DNA from: GCA-002779465 sp964596535
GTDB lineage: Bacteria > Desulfobacterota > Desulfobacteria > Desulfobacterales > UBA2156
NCBI GenBank assembly: GCA_964596535.1
Contig: CAZQUR010000130.1
Coordinates: forward strand, 1-5,922
DNA: 5,922 nt
Reading direction: 5' to 3'
The position numbers and the translations under genes were made by a program. Position 1 is the first letter of the stretch, and each line of letters begins with the position of its first letter. Below are positions 1-5,863 of this stretch, piece by piece. The notes below the pieces were generated by a model. It saw only the letters and a program-made list of their open reading frames with translations, was not told the DNA's origin and made no database searches.

Positions 1-687
1 CTATTTTTCCGTTTGGGGCAGGAGTATCCGGGCATCGGCCGCAACACACGTTTTCGGTGTGCATTTCACCGGGTTCAAATCGATGGATTCGATGTATTCG
101 GCACACGCCATGACCAGAGCGGAAAAATCCAACATCAAACGCATCAAGGCGTTCAGATTCACCGGCGGGGTTCCCCGGTGTCCTTTCAATAAAGTGGCGC
201 CTTTGAGACCGTCGAACATCGCCACGACATCATTTTCTCCAAGGGGGGCCATGCGAAGGGCGGTATCCCCGTAGACTTCCACTCCGGTGCCGCCGATTCC
301 CAGCAGGATCACCGGGCCGAATTGATAGTCGATCTTGGCGCCTACTATCAGTTCCGTTCCGGAGACCATTTCCTCCACCAGGATGCCTTCGAACCCCGGC
401 ATGGTGCTGAATCGGGAAAAAACCCGGGATAATTGCGCGTCGTTTTCGATTCCCAACGCGACGCCGCCGACATCCGATTTGTGGAGGATCTCCGGAGACA
501 CCACCTTGGCCGCGACGGGATAACCCATGTCCCGGGCGGCTTTAAGGGCTCCGGATTCCGTCTTGACCCACGAAAAGGCCGGCACCGAAATTCCGGCCAA
601 GGCCATCAGCCGCTTGGCTTCCGGCTCCATCACCCATCCGGTCTTTTTGGCTTTCAGGAAAATGTCCTTTATTTCCGGGTTCAGCAT
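1..687 (-). CDS. ADP-forming acetate/acyl-CoA ligase, beta subunit (ATP-grasp)
   Basis: This is the nucleotide-binding subunit of an ADP-forming acyl-CoA synthetase (ACD), which converts acyl-CoA + ADP + Pi to acid + CoA + ATP in the cytoplasm. The 228-residue product matches the usual size of a separate ACD beta subunit (about 230) and reads as an ATP-grasp_5 domain throughout. Visible motifs, numbered from the ATG at 687, are EILHKSDVGGV with His69, the residue expected to take part in phosphoryl transfer; the GTELIVGAKIDYQFGPVILLG stretch near residues 110-130, with the glycine-rich GIGGTGVEV after it; and DLNPV at 204-207, the metal-binding end of the fold. A GTG at 696 is also in frame, but it overlaps the GGAGG ribosome binding site, so the ATG is preferred. 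The gene overlaps the alpha subunit by 7 bp (ATGCTGA). The stop codon is the first three bases of the window. The acyl substrate cannot be read from the sequence. Confidence 0.93.
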   Translation of the reverse strand: MLNPEIKDIFLKAKKTGWVMEPEAKRLMALAGISVPAFSWVKTESGALKAARDMGYPVAAKVVSPEILHKSDVGGVALGIENDAQLSRVFSRFSTMPGFEGILVEEMVSGTELIVGAKIDYQFGPVILLGIGGTGVEVYGDTALRMAPLGENDVVAMFDGLKGATLLKGHRGTPPVNLNALMRLMLDFSALVMACAEYIESIDLNPVKCTPKTCVAADARILLPQTEK

Positions 688-2048
688 GGCCGGCACCTCC
701 GGAGGGCTTCCGCCATTAAAACGGCGCCGTCGATGGAAGAAGAGACCGGGACGTTGTTGAGTTCGAAACCTTCGATGAGCATCCGGTATTTTTCCTGGTG
801 CGGCACATACGCTATCAGGGGCTTGCCCTGGCCCCGGAAGAGATAACTCATCCGTGCGCCGAGATCCGAGCTGATTCCCGGAGAATAGGGCAGCAGCAGG
901 AGAATGACACAGTCGATATCCGGGACCTGGATCAGGCCCGCGGCGGCGGCCACGAAGTCGTCATCGTCGGCACTCCCGGTCAAATCAATGGGATTTTGCA
1001 GGGTGGCGATGGTGCGGAGGCGCTCCGAGAGGCTTTCCCGAATCTTTTCCCGATCCGCAGCTTGAATTGCCGGCACCGAAAGGCCGTGGGCGGCGCAGAC
1101 GTCCGAGGCAAGGACCCCGTGCCCCCCACTGGCGGTAATGATACCGATTTTCCCTTGGATGGGTCGATGATAGCAGCTCAATGCCTCGCAGAAAGACACC
1201 ATTTCGAATTCATTTTTCGCTTCCACGACGCCGTGCTGCATCATTACCTGGGAAAAGACCGGATAATCTCCGGCCAAAGAGGCCGTGTGGCTGTTTGCGG
1301 CCCTGCTCCCCTGCCGGCTTTTTCCGGCCTTTAACACAATGACGGGCTTGGAGATGCGCTTGGCGGCTTCCACGAACCGCCGGCCTTCGTTTTTTTCAAA
1401 TCCTTCCACATACAGCGAAATGACCCGGGTATCGGGATCCTCTGCAAGGTATCGGATCAGGTCCAGCTCCCGGATGAGGGCCTTATTGCCGATGCTTATC
1501 GCCAGGGAAAGCCCCACCCCCTGCTCCGCGAACTTCACCATCTGATCCACCAGGACGCCGCCGCTCTGGCTGACCACGGCCACGGCGCCGTGTTCCGGAC
1601 GGATGAGCCGCTCCCCGGGGAGGAAAAAAGAGTCGAATCGGCCGGGGGCGTAAATTCCCAGGCAATTGGGTCCGATGAACGGGAACTGTGCCTCTCGGGC
1701 CGAATCCACCAGTTTTTGCTGGAGATCTTTACGGCCGGTTTCGGCGAATCCGCCGGATATAATGACCGCACCCCCCACACGCTTTTCGATGCAGGTTTCG
1801 AGGATCTCTCCCACAAATTCCGCACGGGCCGCAATCACCGCCAGGTCGACGGAAGACGGAATCTCCGGGATGCCGGTATATACCCGTTCCCCCTGAAGGC
1901 GTCCGCCCTTGGGGTTCACCGGATACACGTTCACCGGATATCGTAAATGCATTTTGTTATAGATGACGTTGGCGGGATGCCGGTCGTTGGTCAGGGAGAC
2001 GCCCACCACGGCGACGCTTTCCGGGTGAAACAGGCGGGTAAAATCCAA
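681..2048 (-). CDS. ADP-forming acetate/acyl-CoA ligase, alpha subunit
   Basis: This is the CoA-binding and phosphohistidine-carrying subunit that partners the beta subunit encoded just downstream. The 455 residues match the usual separate ACD alpha subunit. A CoA-binding Rossmann domain occupies about residues 5-125 (SVAVVGVS, then YPVNVYPVNPKGG), GPNCLGIYAPG lies at 126-136, and two succinyl-CoA-ligase-like domains follow. SQSGGVLVDQM at 160-170 and SHTASLAG at 253-260 are family signatures; His254 is the expected phosphorylated histidine. QNPIDLTG near 351-358 belongs to the third domain. The start is TTG at 2048-2046, supported by GGAGG at 2059-2055 with a 6-nt spacer; the next internal ATG (codon 33) would remove the N-terminal glycine motif. 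A protein acyl-CoA synthetase of the Pat/AcfA type is less likely, because the ATP-grasp part is a separate gene and no acetyltransferase domain is present. Confidence 0.94.
   Translation of the reverse strand: MDFTRLFHPESVAVVGVSLTNDRHPANVIYNKMHLRYPVNVYPVNPKGGRLQGERVYTGIPEIPSSVDLAVIAARAEFVGEILETCIEKRVGGAVIISGGFAETGRKDLQQKLVDSAREAQFPFIGPNCLGIYAPGRFDSFFLPGERLIRPEHGAVAVVSQSGGVLVDQMVKFAEQGVGLSLAISIGNKALIRELDLIRYLAEDPDTRVISLYVEGFEKNEGRRFVEAAKRISKPVIVLKAGKSRQGSRAANSHTASLAGDYPVFSQVMMQHGVVEAKNEFEMVSFCEALSCYHRPIQGKIGIITASGGHGVLASDVCAAHGLSVPAIQAADREKIRESLSERLRTIATLQNPIDLTGSADDDDFVAAAAGLIQVPDIDCVILLLLPYSPGISSDLGARMSYLFRGQGKPLIAYVPHQEKYRMLIEGFELNNVPVSSSIDGAVLMAEALRRCRPC
685..700 (-). promoter_or_regulatory. 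Ribosome binding site that decides the beta-subunit start
   Basis: On the minus strand GGAGG lies at 700-696, followed by an 8-nt spacer and the ATG at 687-685. The upstream in-frame GTG (696-694) shares its first G with this motif and so cannot use it. The site lies inside the last codons of the alpha gene, which suits coupled synthesis of the two subunits in equal amounts. Confidence 0.8.
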
Positions 2049-2059
2049 TCCACACCTCC
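2046..2059 (-). promoter_or_regulatory. Ribosome binding site supporting a TTG start of the alpha subunit
   Basis: GGAGG (2059-2055) stands 6 nt before TTG (2048-2046). No ATG or GTG start exists in this frame at a useful distance from the motif, so the non-ATG start is well supported. A TTG start next to a strong binding site often tempers the translation rate; that consequence is inferred. Confidence 0.75.
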
Positions 2060-2144
2060 GTAAAAAACAGATCCGATGCGCTTTTTCGGGCGAACACCGG
2101 CGGGTGTATCGCGTGATCGTTTGTCCGAAACAAGATCGGGAAGG

Positions 2145-2173
2145 ATTATATCAGCTTTTGGTGAGAAGGTAAA
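2145..2173 (-). promoter_or_regulatory. Candidate sigma70-type promoter of the CoA-ligase genes
   Basis: On the minus strand TTTACC (2173-2168, 4 of 6 matches to the -35 consensus) is followed by a 17-bp spacer and a perfect TATAAT (2150-2145). The -35 box and spacer lie in the last codons of the PilZ gene, and the -10 box directly follows its stop codon. Transcription would start near 2138, giving an untranslated leader of about 90 nt before the TTG start. Read-through from the PilZ gene is also possible, since only 102 bp separate the genes and no clear terminator is visible. This is a sequence match only. Confidence 0.45.
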
Positions 2174-2660
2174 ACCCGATGGCAACGTCGCTGGCGTCGG
2201 TGGGGTCCACGCGGGTAAATTGAACACCGACGGAGGTATCCGTGACGCTTTTCACCACGGCCCGCTTCCGAATCCGGGATCGGTTCCGGTCATCCAGGTG
2301 AAACTCGATCCGAATATGATCGTCGGGCTTCAAAAGGGCCTTTACGTCGGTCATAAAGCGCAAACCCTCCCGCGAGAGATTCACGATGAGGGCTTCACCG
2401 GTATGACCGTCTTTCACGGATGTGTAAGTGCCCGGAAGGTTGACCGTCACAAAAGTGCCGTAGAGATCCGTCTCTTTGCGATGGAATTTCCGGCGGTCCA
2501 ACATGGCGATGTAGGTTATTCCGCACCTGCAGCGAACCTTGATTTTGATCTTTTTTCCCTCGTCCAGGTACTTGGTGGCATCGATGGTTTTGGTCCAGGC
2601 ACAGTTCGGGCAGATGAGAGTGGCCATGTTGTTCTTGCCGACGTGAAAGGTGACGGACAT
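2151..2660 (-). CDS. PilZ domain protein with N-terminal CxxC/CxC motif
   Basis: This is a probable cyclic-di-GMP receptor of 169 residues. The N-terminal part carries CPNC (Cys17, Cys20) and CRCG (Cys44, Cys46), a likely small zinc-ribbon-like knuckle. The PilZ part begins with DRRKFHR, giving the RxxxR ligand motif (Arg57, Arg61), followed by NLSREG at 94-99, the D/NxSxxG motif, and a beta-rich remainder ending near residue 165. There is no signal peptide or membrane segment, so it is cytoplasmic. The ATG at 2660 has AAAGGA at 2670-2665 with a short 4-nt spacer; a second ATG at codon 12 keeps all motifs but lacks a good binding site. No flagellar, pilus or exopolysaccharide gene lies beside it, so the regulated process is unknown. 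The PilZ assignment is firm and metal binding is inferred. Confidence 0.9.
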   Translation of the reverse strand: MSVTFHVGKNNMATLICPNCAWTKTIDATKYLDEGKKIKIKVRCRCGITYIAMLDRRKFHRKETDLYGTFVTVNLPGTYTSVKDGHTGEALIVNLSREGLRFMTDVKALLKPDDHIRIEFHLDDRNRSRIRKRAVVKSVTDTSVGVQFTRVDPTDASDVAIGFYLLTKS

Positions 2661-2766
2661 GGCATCCTTTTTTTTGAATATTCTTTTGGCAGATTTATGA
2701 AAAAATTCTGTTTTTATGCTGTATCGGGCTACGTTACTTAGTAAACTAAATCATAGAAGGTATTCA

Positions 2767-2807
2767 AAAAGCAATAAATAAATTCCTGAAACAGTCATAT
2801 TGCTTTT
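2767..2807. repeat. 10-bp perfect inverted repeat, candidate operator or cruciform
   Basis: AAAAGCAATA at 2767-2776 is the exact reverse complement of TATTGCTTTT at 2798-2807, with a 21-nt loop that contains the small palindrome CTGAAACAG. The arms are AT-rich, so this would make a weak RNA hairpin. A protein-binding site upstream of the PilZ gene is the more natural reading. No regulator gene is adjacent. Confidence 0.45.
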
Positions 2808-2853
2808 ATGGACCGTTTGATTCTTTTTAAAAGAACGAAAAAAGGAGAACACG

Positions 2854-2877
2854 ATGGTAAGGAATTGTCCATTATAA
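2854..2877 (+). other. Eight-codon reading frame with strong ribosome binding site
   Basis: On the plus strand AAAGGAG (2841-2847) is followed by a 6-nt spacer and an ATG, then a frame encoding MVRNCPL and a TAA stop. The stem-loop at 2881-2925 begins 3 nt after the stop. It could be a leader peptide, the 5' remnant of a lost gene, or chance. No plus-strand gene follows inside the window, and the region beyond is the antisense of the ATPase gene. I do not call it a real gene. Confidence 0.25.
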
Positions 2878-2880
2878 GAC

Positions 2881-2925
2881 CGCTTCCCTTGACTCCGCCT
2901 GAATAGGCGGTGCTTACGGGAAGCG
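2881..2925. repeat. Compound stem-loop (REP-like or terminator) after the transporter operon
   Basis: CGCTTCCC (2881-2888) pairs with GGGAAGCG (2918-2925), an 8-bp outer stem. Inside it CCGCCT (2895-2900) pairs with AGGCGG (2905-2910) around a GAAT loop, with unpaired stretches of 6 and 7 nt between the two stems. It begins 6 nt after the stop codon of the ATPase gene on the minus strand. That position suits a terminator or an mRNA-end protecting element, but the minus-strand sequence after it (GGTCTTATAATGG) has no proper T-run. A dispersed palindromic element is therefore equally likely. Confidence 0.6.
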
Positions 2926-2931
2926 TTACGA

Positions 2932-3768
2932 TCAATGACTTCCAGACGTTTTTGATTTGTGGATTGCCATGGACGCTTTGATAAACTTTTGGGGGACGGG
3001 AGAGACCCGGGGCAATCCCCCTAAAGGGCTTTGATCCACCAGGAGGGTGCACCCGTAGGTTTTTTCCAGGTTTTCAAAGGTGAGGACCCGGGCCGGGGTC
3101 CCCATGCCCACCGCTTCGCCGTCTTTCAGGATGAGGAGCGTATCGGCATACAGGGCGGCCAGATTGACGTCATGGGAAACCATGACGACGGTCGTTTTTC
3201 TTTCTTCCTTGAGCCGTTCCATCAGATCCATGATCCGGATCTGATGGGAAAGATCCAAAGAGGCCGTGGGTTCGTCCAGAAGGACGATGCGGGGATCCTG
3301 GCAAAGGGCCCGGGCGATGACGGCGCGCTGGCGTTCCCCGCCGCTGATCCGATCCATCTTCCGTTCCGAAAGCCCTTGAATTCCGGTAAAGGTCATTGCC
3401 GCTTCGGCGATCCGAAAATCGGGCTCCTGTTCGAAACCGAGCATCCCCATATGCGGCGCCCGCCCCATCATCACCACCTCCTTCACCGTGAAGGGAAAAT
3501 CCACCGGGAAGACCTGGGGGACGTACGCCATGACCCGGGCCAGCTCTTTCCTGGAGTAACGATGATCGGGCTTTTCGAAAATGGAGACGCGCCCCTTTTT
3601 ATGCTTTTCGATCCCCGCGATGATTTTCATGAGCGTGGTCTTTCCCGAACCATTTGGGCCGATGATAATGAAAAATTCCCCCTCGCTCACCGAAAAAGAA
3701 AGATTTTTAAGGGTAATCTCCTCCCCGTAGGTATGGCTCAGTTCCGATATGGACAAGGCGGTTTTCAT
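2932..3768 (-). CDS. btuD: Corrinoid/Fe-chelate ABC transporter ATP-binding protein
   Basis: This is the cytoplasmic ATPase that powers the importer formed with the two upstream genes. It has 278 residues in the FhuC/BtuD style. Walker A is GPNGSGKT at 37-44, the Q-loop glutamine is Gln85 in YVPQ, the signature is ISGGERQR at 141-148 (Ile for the usual Leu), Walker B with the catalytic Glu is IVLLDEPT at 161-168, the D-loop is SLD at 170-172, and the switch histidine is His199 in VSHD. All catalytic elements are intact. A tail of about 30 residues after position 249 has no recognisable motif. The ATG at 3768 overlaps the permease stop as ATGA and has no Shine-Dalgarno motif, which indicates translational coupling. 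The reading frame stays open upstream to 4707, but that part only mirrors the permease gene. The family also includes siderophore and heme ATPases, so the symbol depends on the binding protein. Confidence 0.93.
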   Translation of the reverse strand: MKTALSISELSHTYGEEITLKNLSFSVSEGEFFIIIGPNGSGKTTLMKIIAGIEKHKKGRVSIFEKPDHRYSRKELARVMAYVPQVFPVDFPFTVKEVVMMGRAPHMGMLGFEQEPDFRIAEAAMTFTGIQGLSERKMDRISGGERQRAVIARALCQDPRIVLLDEPTASLDLSHQIRIMDLMERLKEERKTTVVMVSHDVNLAALYADTLLILKDGEAVGMGTPARVLTFENLEKTYGCTLLVDQSPLGGLPRVSPVPQKFIKASMAIHKSKTSGSH

Positions 3769-4775
3769 TTTTTGGATTGGACCAGCAGGAAGATGAATAC
3801 CGGAGCGCCGATCATGGCGGTGATGACCCCCACCGGGATTTCCCCCTGATCCGGCAGGCTCCGCGCCAGCAGATCGCAAAGAATCATATAAGTGCCGCCT
3901 CCGAGGAGACAGGCCGGGACCAGGACCCGATGGTCCGCCCCCAGGATCAGCCGCAAAAGGTGGGGCATCACGAGCCCCACAAACCCCAGCAGACCGCTGT
4001 GGCTCACCGTGATGCTGACCGTAAAAGAGGTCACCCCCAAAAGAGTGAAAGTGGCGGCCACGATGTTCACGCCCATGGTCTGGGCCATTTCTTTTCCCAG
4101 CAGGAGCAGATTCATGGTGTGGGAAAGATAGAACAAGAGGACAAAGCAGGGGAGGAGCAAAATCGCCAGAATCCCCACTTGAGGCAGCCCGATGAGGGAA
4201 AGGTCTCCCATGAGCCAGAAGATGATATTGTGGAGGCGGGCGTCCTGGGTCATGGAGACCAGAAACATGATCACGGCGCCGCAAAAGGCGTTGATCATGA
4301 CCCCGGAAAGCAACAGGGCGTCTTTTTTGAGCATCCCTTTCCCCGAGGCCATCAGCAAAATGACCGCCAGGGTGGAAAGGCTCCCCAGGAAAGCAAAGAG
4401 GCTGACCCCCGGAAACCGGGAGAGCCCCATCAGGATACCGATGATGGCGCCGATGGCCGATCCCCCGGATATCCCCAGGATATACGGTTCGGCCAGGGGG
4501 TTGCGCAGAAGGGCCTGGAAGACCAGTCCGCCCAAAGCCAGGGTCCCCCCGACCAGGGCGGCCATGAGGACCCGGGGGAGCCGGATTTTCCAGATGATGG
4601 CGCCGATCATGGGGTCCGCCGCCTCTTGCCCCATGACGGCGCGGAGCATCTCCGAAAAGGCCCCTTCGCTCGATCCCAGGGAAAGGCCGAAGATACCAGC
4701 GATACACAAGGCCGCACCGAAAAAAAGGGTAACGAAAAGAATTCGGCGGGGCAATGGCGCGCTCGGAGCGATCAT
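3765..4775 (-). CDS. btuC: FecCD/BtuC-type ABC transporter permease
   Basis: This is the inner-membrane channel subunit, probably a homodimer, for corrinoid or iron-chelate uptake. It has 336 residues, the normal family size, with about ten hydrophobic segments. Family signatures are RLPRVLMAALVGGTLALGG (residues 65-83), the NPLAEPYILGISGG block at 92-105, GLLGFVGLVMPHLLRLILG at 261-279, and GEIPVGVITAMIGAPVFIFLL at 311-331. The 261-279 stretch contains the region that contacts the ATPase. The start is the ATG at 4775, which overlaps the binding-protein stop as ATGA. The frame is open up to 4925, but the extra 50 residues are proline- and glycine-rich and only reflect the upstream gene in another frame. 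No Shine-Dalgarno motif precedes the ATG, again suggesting coupling. The family is certain; the corrinoid substrate is inferred from the binding protein. Confidence 0.93.
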   Translation of the reverse strand: MIAPSAPLPRRILFVTLFFGAALCIAGIFGLSLGSSEGAFSEMLRAVMGQEAADPMIGAIIWKIRLPRVLMAALVGGTLALGGLVFQALLRNPLAEPYILGISGGSAIGAIIGILMGLSRFPGVSLFAFLGSLSTLAVILLMASGKGMLKKDALLLSGVMINAFCGAVIMFLVSMTQDARLHNIIFWLMGDLSLIGLPQVGILAILLLPCFVLLFYLSHTMNLLLLGKEMAQTMGVNIVAATFTLLGVTSFTVSITVSHSGLLGFVGLVMPHLLRLILGADHRVLVPACLLGGGTYMILCDLLARSLPDQGEIPVGVITAMIGAPVFIFLLVQSKK

Positions 4776-5686
4776 GGGGCCGCCCGGAAAAGCGTCGGAT
4801 GGATCAATCGGGCCAGGATTTCGAGACCTTCCACCAGGCGGGGGGAGGCCCGGTCCACCAGGTCCGAATCGATGAGGTGGATGCGATCCTTTTTTACCGC
4901 CGGAATCTGCGGCCACCGGCGCCACTCGTTCCGGATCCGGTCGAAAATCGCCCCCCGGGCCATGCTGGTGATAATGAAGACTTCCGGAGACAAGACCAGG
5001 ATCTGTTCCCGGCTGAAGCGCGGGTAGGGGACAGGGCCCTGTGCCAGGTTGATCCCTCCCGAAAGGATGATGAGTTCATGGATGAAGGTATCGGTGCCGG
5101 CGGAAACAATGGGGGAGATCCCGATCTGGAAAAAGACGGTGGGTCGATGGACGACATCGGCGGTTTTGGAGGTGACGCGCCGGATCCGCCGGTCCATCTC
5201 CCGGACCAGGCTTCGGGCGTTGAGCATGACGTCCAGGAGGGCACCGATTTCCAGGATCGTTTCCTTTACGGCCTGCAGATTCCGGGGATCCACCGCATAG
5301 ACCGGGATCCCCAGATGATCGAGGCGGTCAATGACGTCTTTGGGGTTCCCGTCTTTGACGGCGATGCAAAGATCCGGTTTGAGGGCCACGATCTTTTCCA
5401 GATCCAGGTGGACATAGGACCCCACTTTGGGGAGCCTTTCGGCTTCCGGGGGAAAGTTGGAAAACCGGGTCACCCCTTTCACCCGATCGCCGGCACCCAG
5501 GGCAAAGAGGATTTCGGTGATGCTGGGCGCCAGGGAGACGATGCGCCGGATCTGCACCGGAATCTGCACTTCCCGGCCCAGTTGATCCGTGGCGGTGTGG
5601 GCCGTTTCCGGGTGTGCCCCGGCGAAAAAAACCGCCGCGACAAGACAAATACAACTCAGGGCTTTTTGCGCCCATTGACGGATCAT
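4772..5686 (-). CDS. btuF: BtuF-like periplasmic corrinoid-binding protein
   Basis: This binding protein captures the ligand in the periplasm and delivers it to the permease. From the ATG at 5686 it has 304 residues. It starts with a Sec signal peptide (basic MIRQWAQK, hydrophobic core to about residue 21, likely cut after AGA at 22-24); no lipobox fits. The mature part resembles E. coli BtuF: RRIVSLAPSITEILFALGAG (47-66), FSNFPPEAERLPKVGSY (75-91), LDLEKIVALKPDL, VFFQIGISP, PYPRFSREQIL and DRASPR near the C-terminus. Glu97 and Glu227 match the two glutamates that dock BtuF onto BtuC (72 and 202 in E. coli). Pocket aromatics Tyr50, Trp66 and Trp196 appear as Phe75, Tyr91 and Tyr221. An in-frame ATG at 5698 directly abuts the AAAGGAG motif and would add MDGD, so 5686, with a 12-nt spacer, is preferred. 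Binding of another metal chelate remains possible. Confidence 0.9.
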   Translation of the reverse strand: MIRQWAQKALSCICLVAAVFFAGAHPETAHTATDQLGREVQIPVQIRRIVSLAPSITEILFALGAGDRVKGVTRFSNFPPEAERLPKVGSYVHLDLEKIVALKPDLCIAVKDGNPKDVIDRLDHLGIPVYAVDPRNLQAVKETILEIGALLDVMLNARSLVREMDRRIRRVTSKTADVVHRPTVFFQIGISPIVSAGTDTFIHELIILSGGINLAQGPVPYPRFSREQILVLSPEVFIITSMARGAIFDRIRNEWRRWPQIPAVKKDRIHLIDSDLVDRASPRLVEGLEILARLIHPTLFRAAP

Positions 5687-5698
5687 GTCGCCGTCCAT

Positions 5699-5705
5699 CT
5701 CCTTT
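5699..5705 (-). promoter_or_regulatory. Ribosome binding site of the transporter operon
   Basis: AAAGGAG on the minus strand touches the ATG at 5698 and lies 12 nt before the ATG at 5686. Contact with no spacer is unworkable and 12 nt is long but usable. This is the main reason for choosing the downstream start. Confidence 0.6.
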
Positions 5706-5713
5706 AAGACGCG

Positions 5714-5762
5714 TCACATCAGCGCATTGTTTCCGATAAAATCCAATAAGGATTTGATGTGA
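5714..5762 (-). promoter_or_regulatory. Folded 5' leader of the transporter operon
   Basis: On the minus strand TCACATC (5762-5756) pairs with GATGTGA (5720-5714), a 7-bp stem. Stacked directly inside its 5' arm is a hairpin AAATCC-TTATT-GGATTT (5755-5739). An 18-nt unpaired stretch (5738-5721) completes the enclosed loop. The structure would start about 10 nt after the candidate transcription start and end 8 nt before the ribosome binding site. It resembles no riboswitch class I know. A post-transcriptional control role is inferred. Confidence 0.4.
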
Positions 5763-5778
5763 AAAGATCGGTATCACC

Positions 5779-5807
5779 ACTCTACCATCGGGGAGAACCC
5801 TTGACAA
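5779..5807 (-). promoter_or_regulatory. Candidate sigma70-type promoter of the transporter operon
   Basis: On the minus strand TTGTCA (5807-5802, 5 of 6) is followed by a 17-bp spacer and TAGAGT (5784-5779, 4 of 6). Transcription would begin near 5772, leaving a leader of about 85 nt to the ATG at 5686. The -35 box overlaps one copy of a direct repeat described separately. Confidence 0.4.
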
Positions 5808-5844
5808 CCGTCCGACGCCGGGTGTTTCCCTTGAGACGGTCGAA
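5798..5844. repeat. Imperfect direct repeat, 30 bp apart, at the promoter
   Basis: On the plus strand CCCTTGACAACCGTCCGA (5798-5815) and CCCTTGAGACGGTCGA (5828-5843) share CCCTTGA exactly, then a related AC-n-GTC-GA tail. The two copies start exactly 30 bp apart, about three helical turns, so a bound protein would sit on the same DNA face. The first copy covers the -35 box of the candidate promoter. ACCGTC (5807-5812) and GACGGT (5835-5840) can also pair as an inverted repeat. Confidence 0.35.
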
Positions 5845-5863
5845 GATCCGATCCGGGCGTCAC

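Larger units (their letters stand above)
2661..2931. other. AT-rich intergenic region between transporter operon and PilZ gene
   Basis: This 271-bp stretch is much richer in A and T than the flanking genes. From the PilZ side it holds an A8 tract (T8 on the plus strand, 2668-2675) next to the PilZ ribosome binding site, the 8-bp palindrome GAATATTC at 2676-2683, overlapping short palindromes at 2734-2749 (TTACT-T-AGTAA and TTAGT-AA-ACTAA), a 10-bp inverted repeat at 2767-2807, the palindrome TTCTTTT-T-AAAAGAA at 2821-2835, a plus-strand eight-codon frame at 2854-2877, and a compound stem-loop at 2881-2925. The PilZ promoter should lie here, but I could not pick a convincing -35/-10 pair. Confidence 0.6.

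Noticed and set aside
433..1334. Plus-strand open frames antisense to the CoA ligase genes
   Set aside because: Low-complexity products without recognisable domains, fully overlapped by well-supported minus-strand genes.
2094..2107. Terminator hairpin between the PilZ and alpha-subunit genes
   Set aside because: ACACC and GGTGT form only a 5-bp stem with a 4-nt loop and no T-run follows directly on the minus strand. Probably chance.
2721..2750. FliA (sigma28)-like promoter before the PilZ gene
   Set aside because: TTTAGTTT (2750-2743) and CCCGATAC (2728-2721) each match 6 of 8 consensus bases, but the spacer is 14 bp where 11 is expected.
2871..2876. Perfect TATAAT on the minus strand after the transporter stem-loop
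   Set aside because: The sequence 17 bp upstream (GGCGGA) is no -35 box, and the stem-loop occupies that place. Left out as a promoter.
3769..4707. N-terminal extension of the ATPase into a 591-residue fusion protein
   Set aside because: The residues before the ATG at 3768 are glycine-, proline- and arginine-rich out-of-frame readings of the permease gene, and a normal ATPase begins at the ATGA overlap.
3777..5027. Long plus-strand open frame over the permease and binding-protein genes
   Set aside because: Its product is rich in D, H, G, Q and R with no domain, as expected for the antisense of a GC-rich membrane-protein gene.
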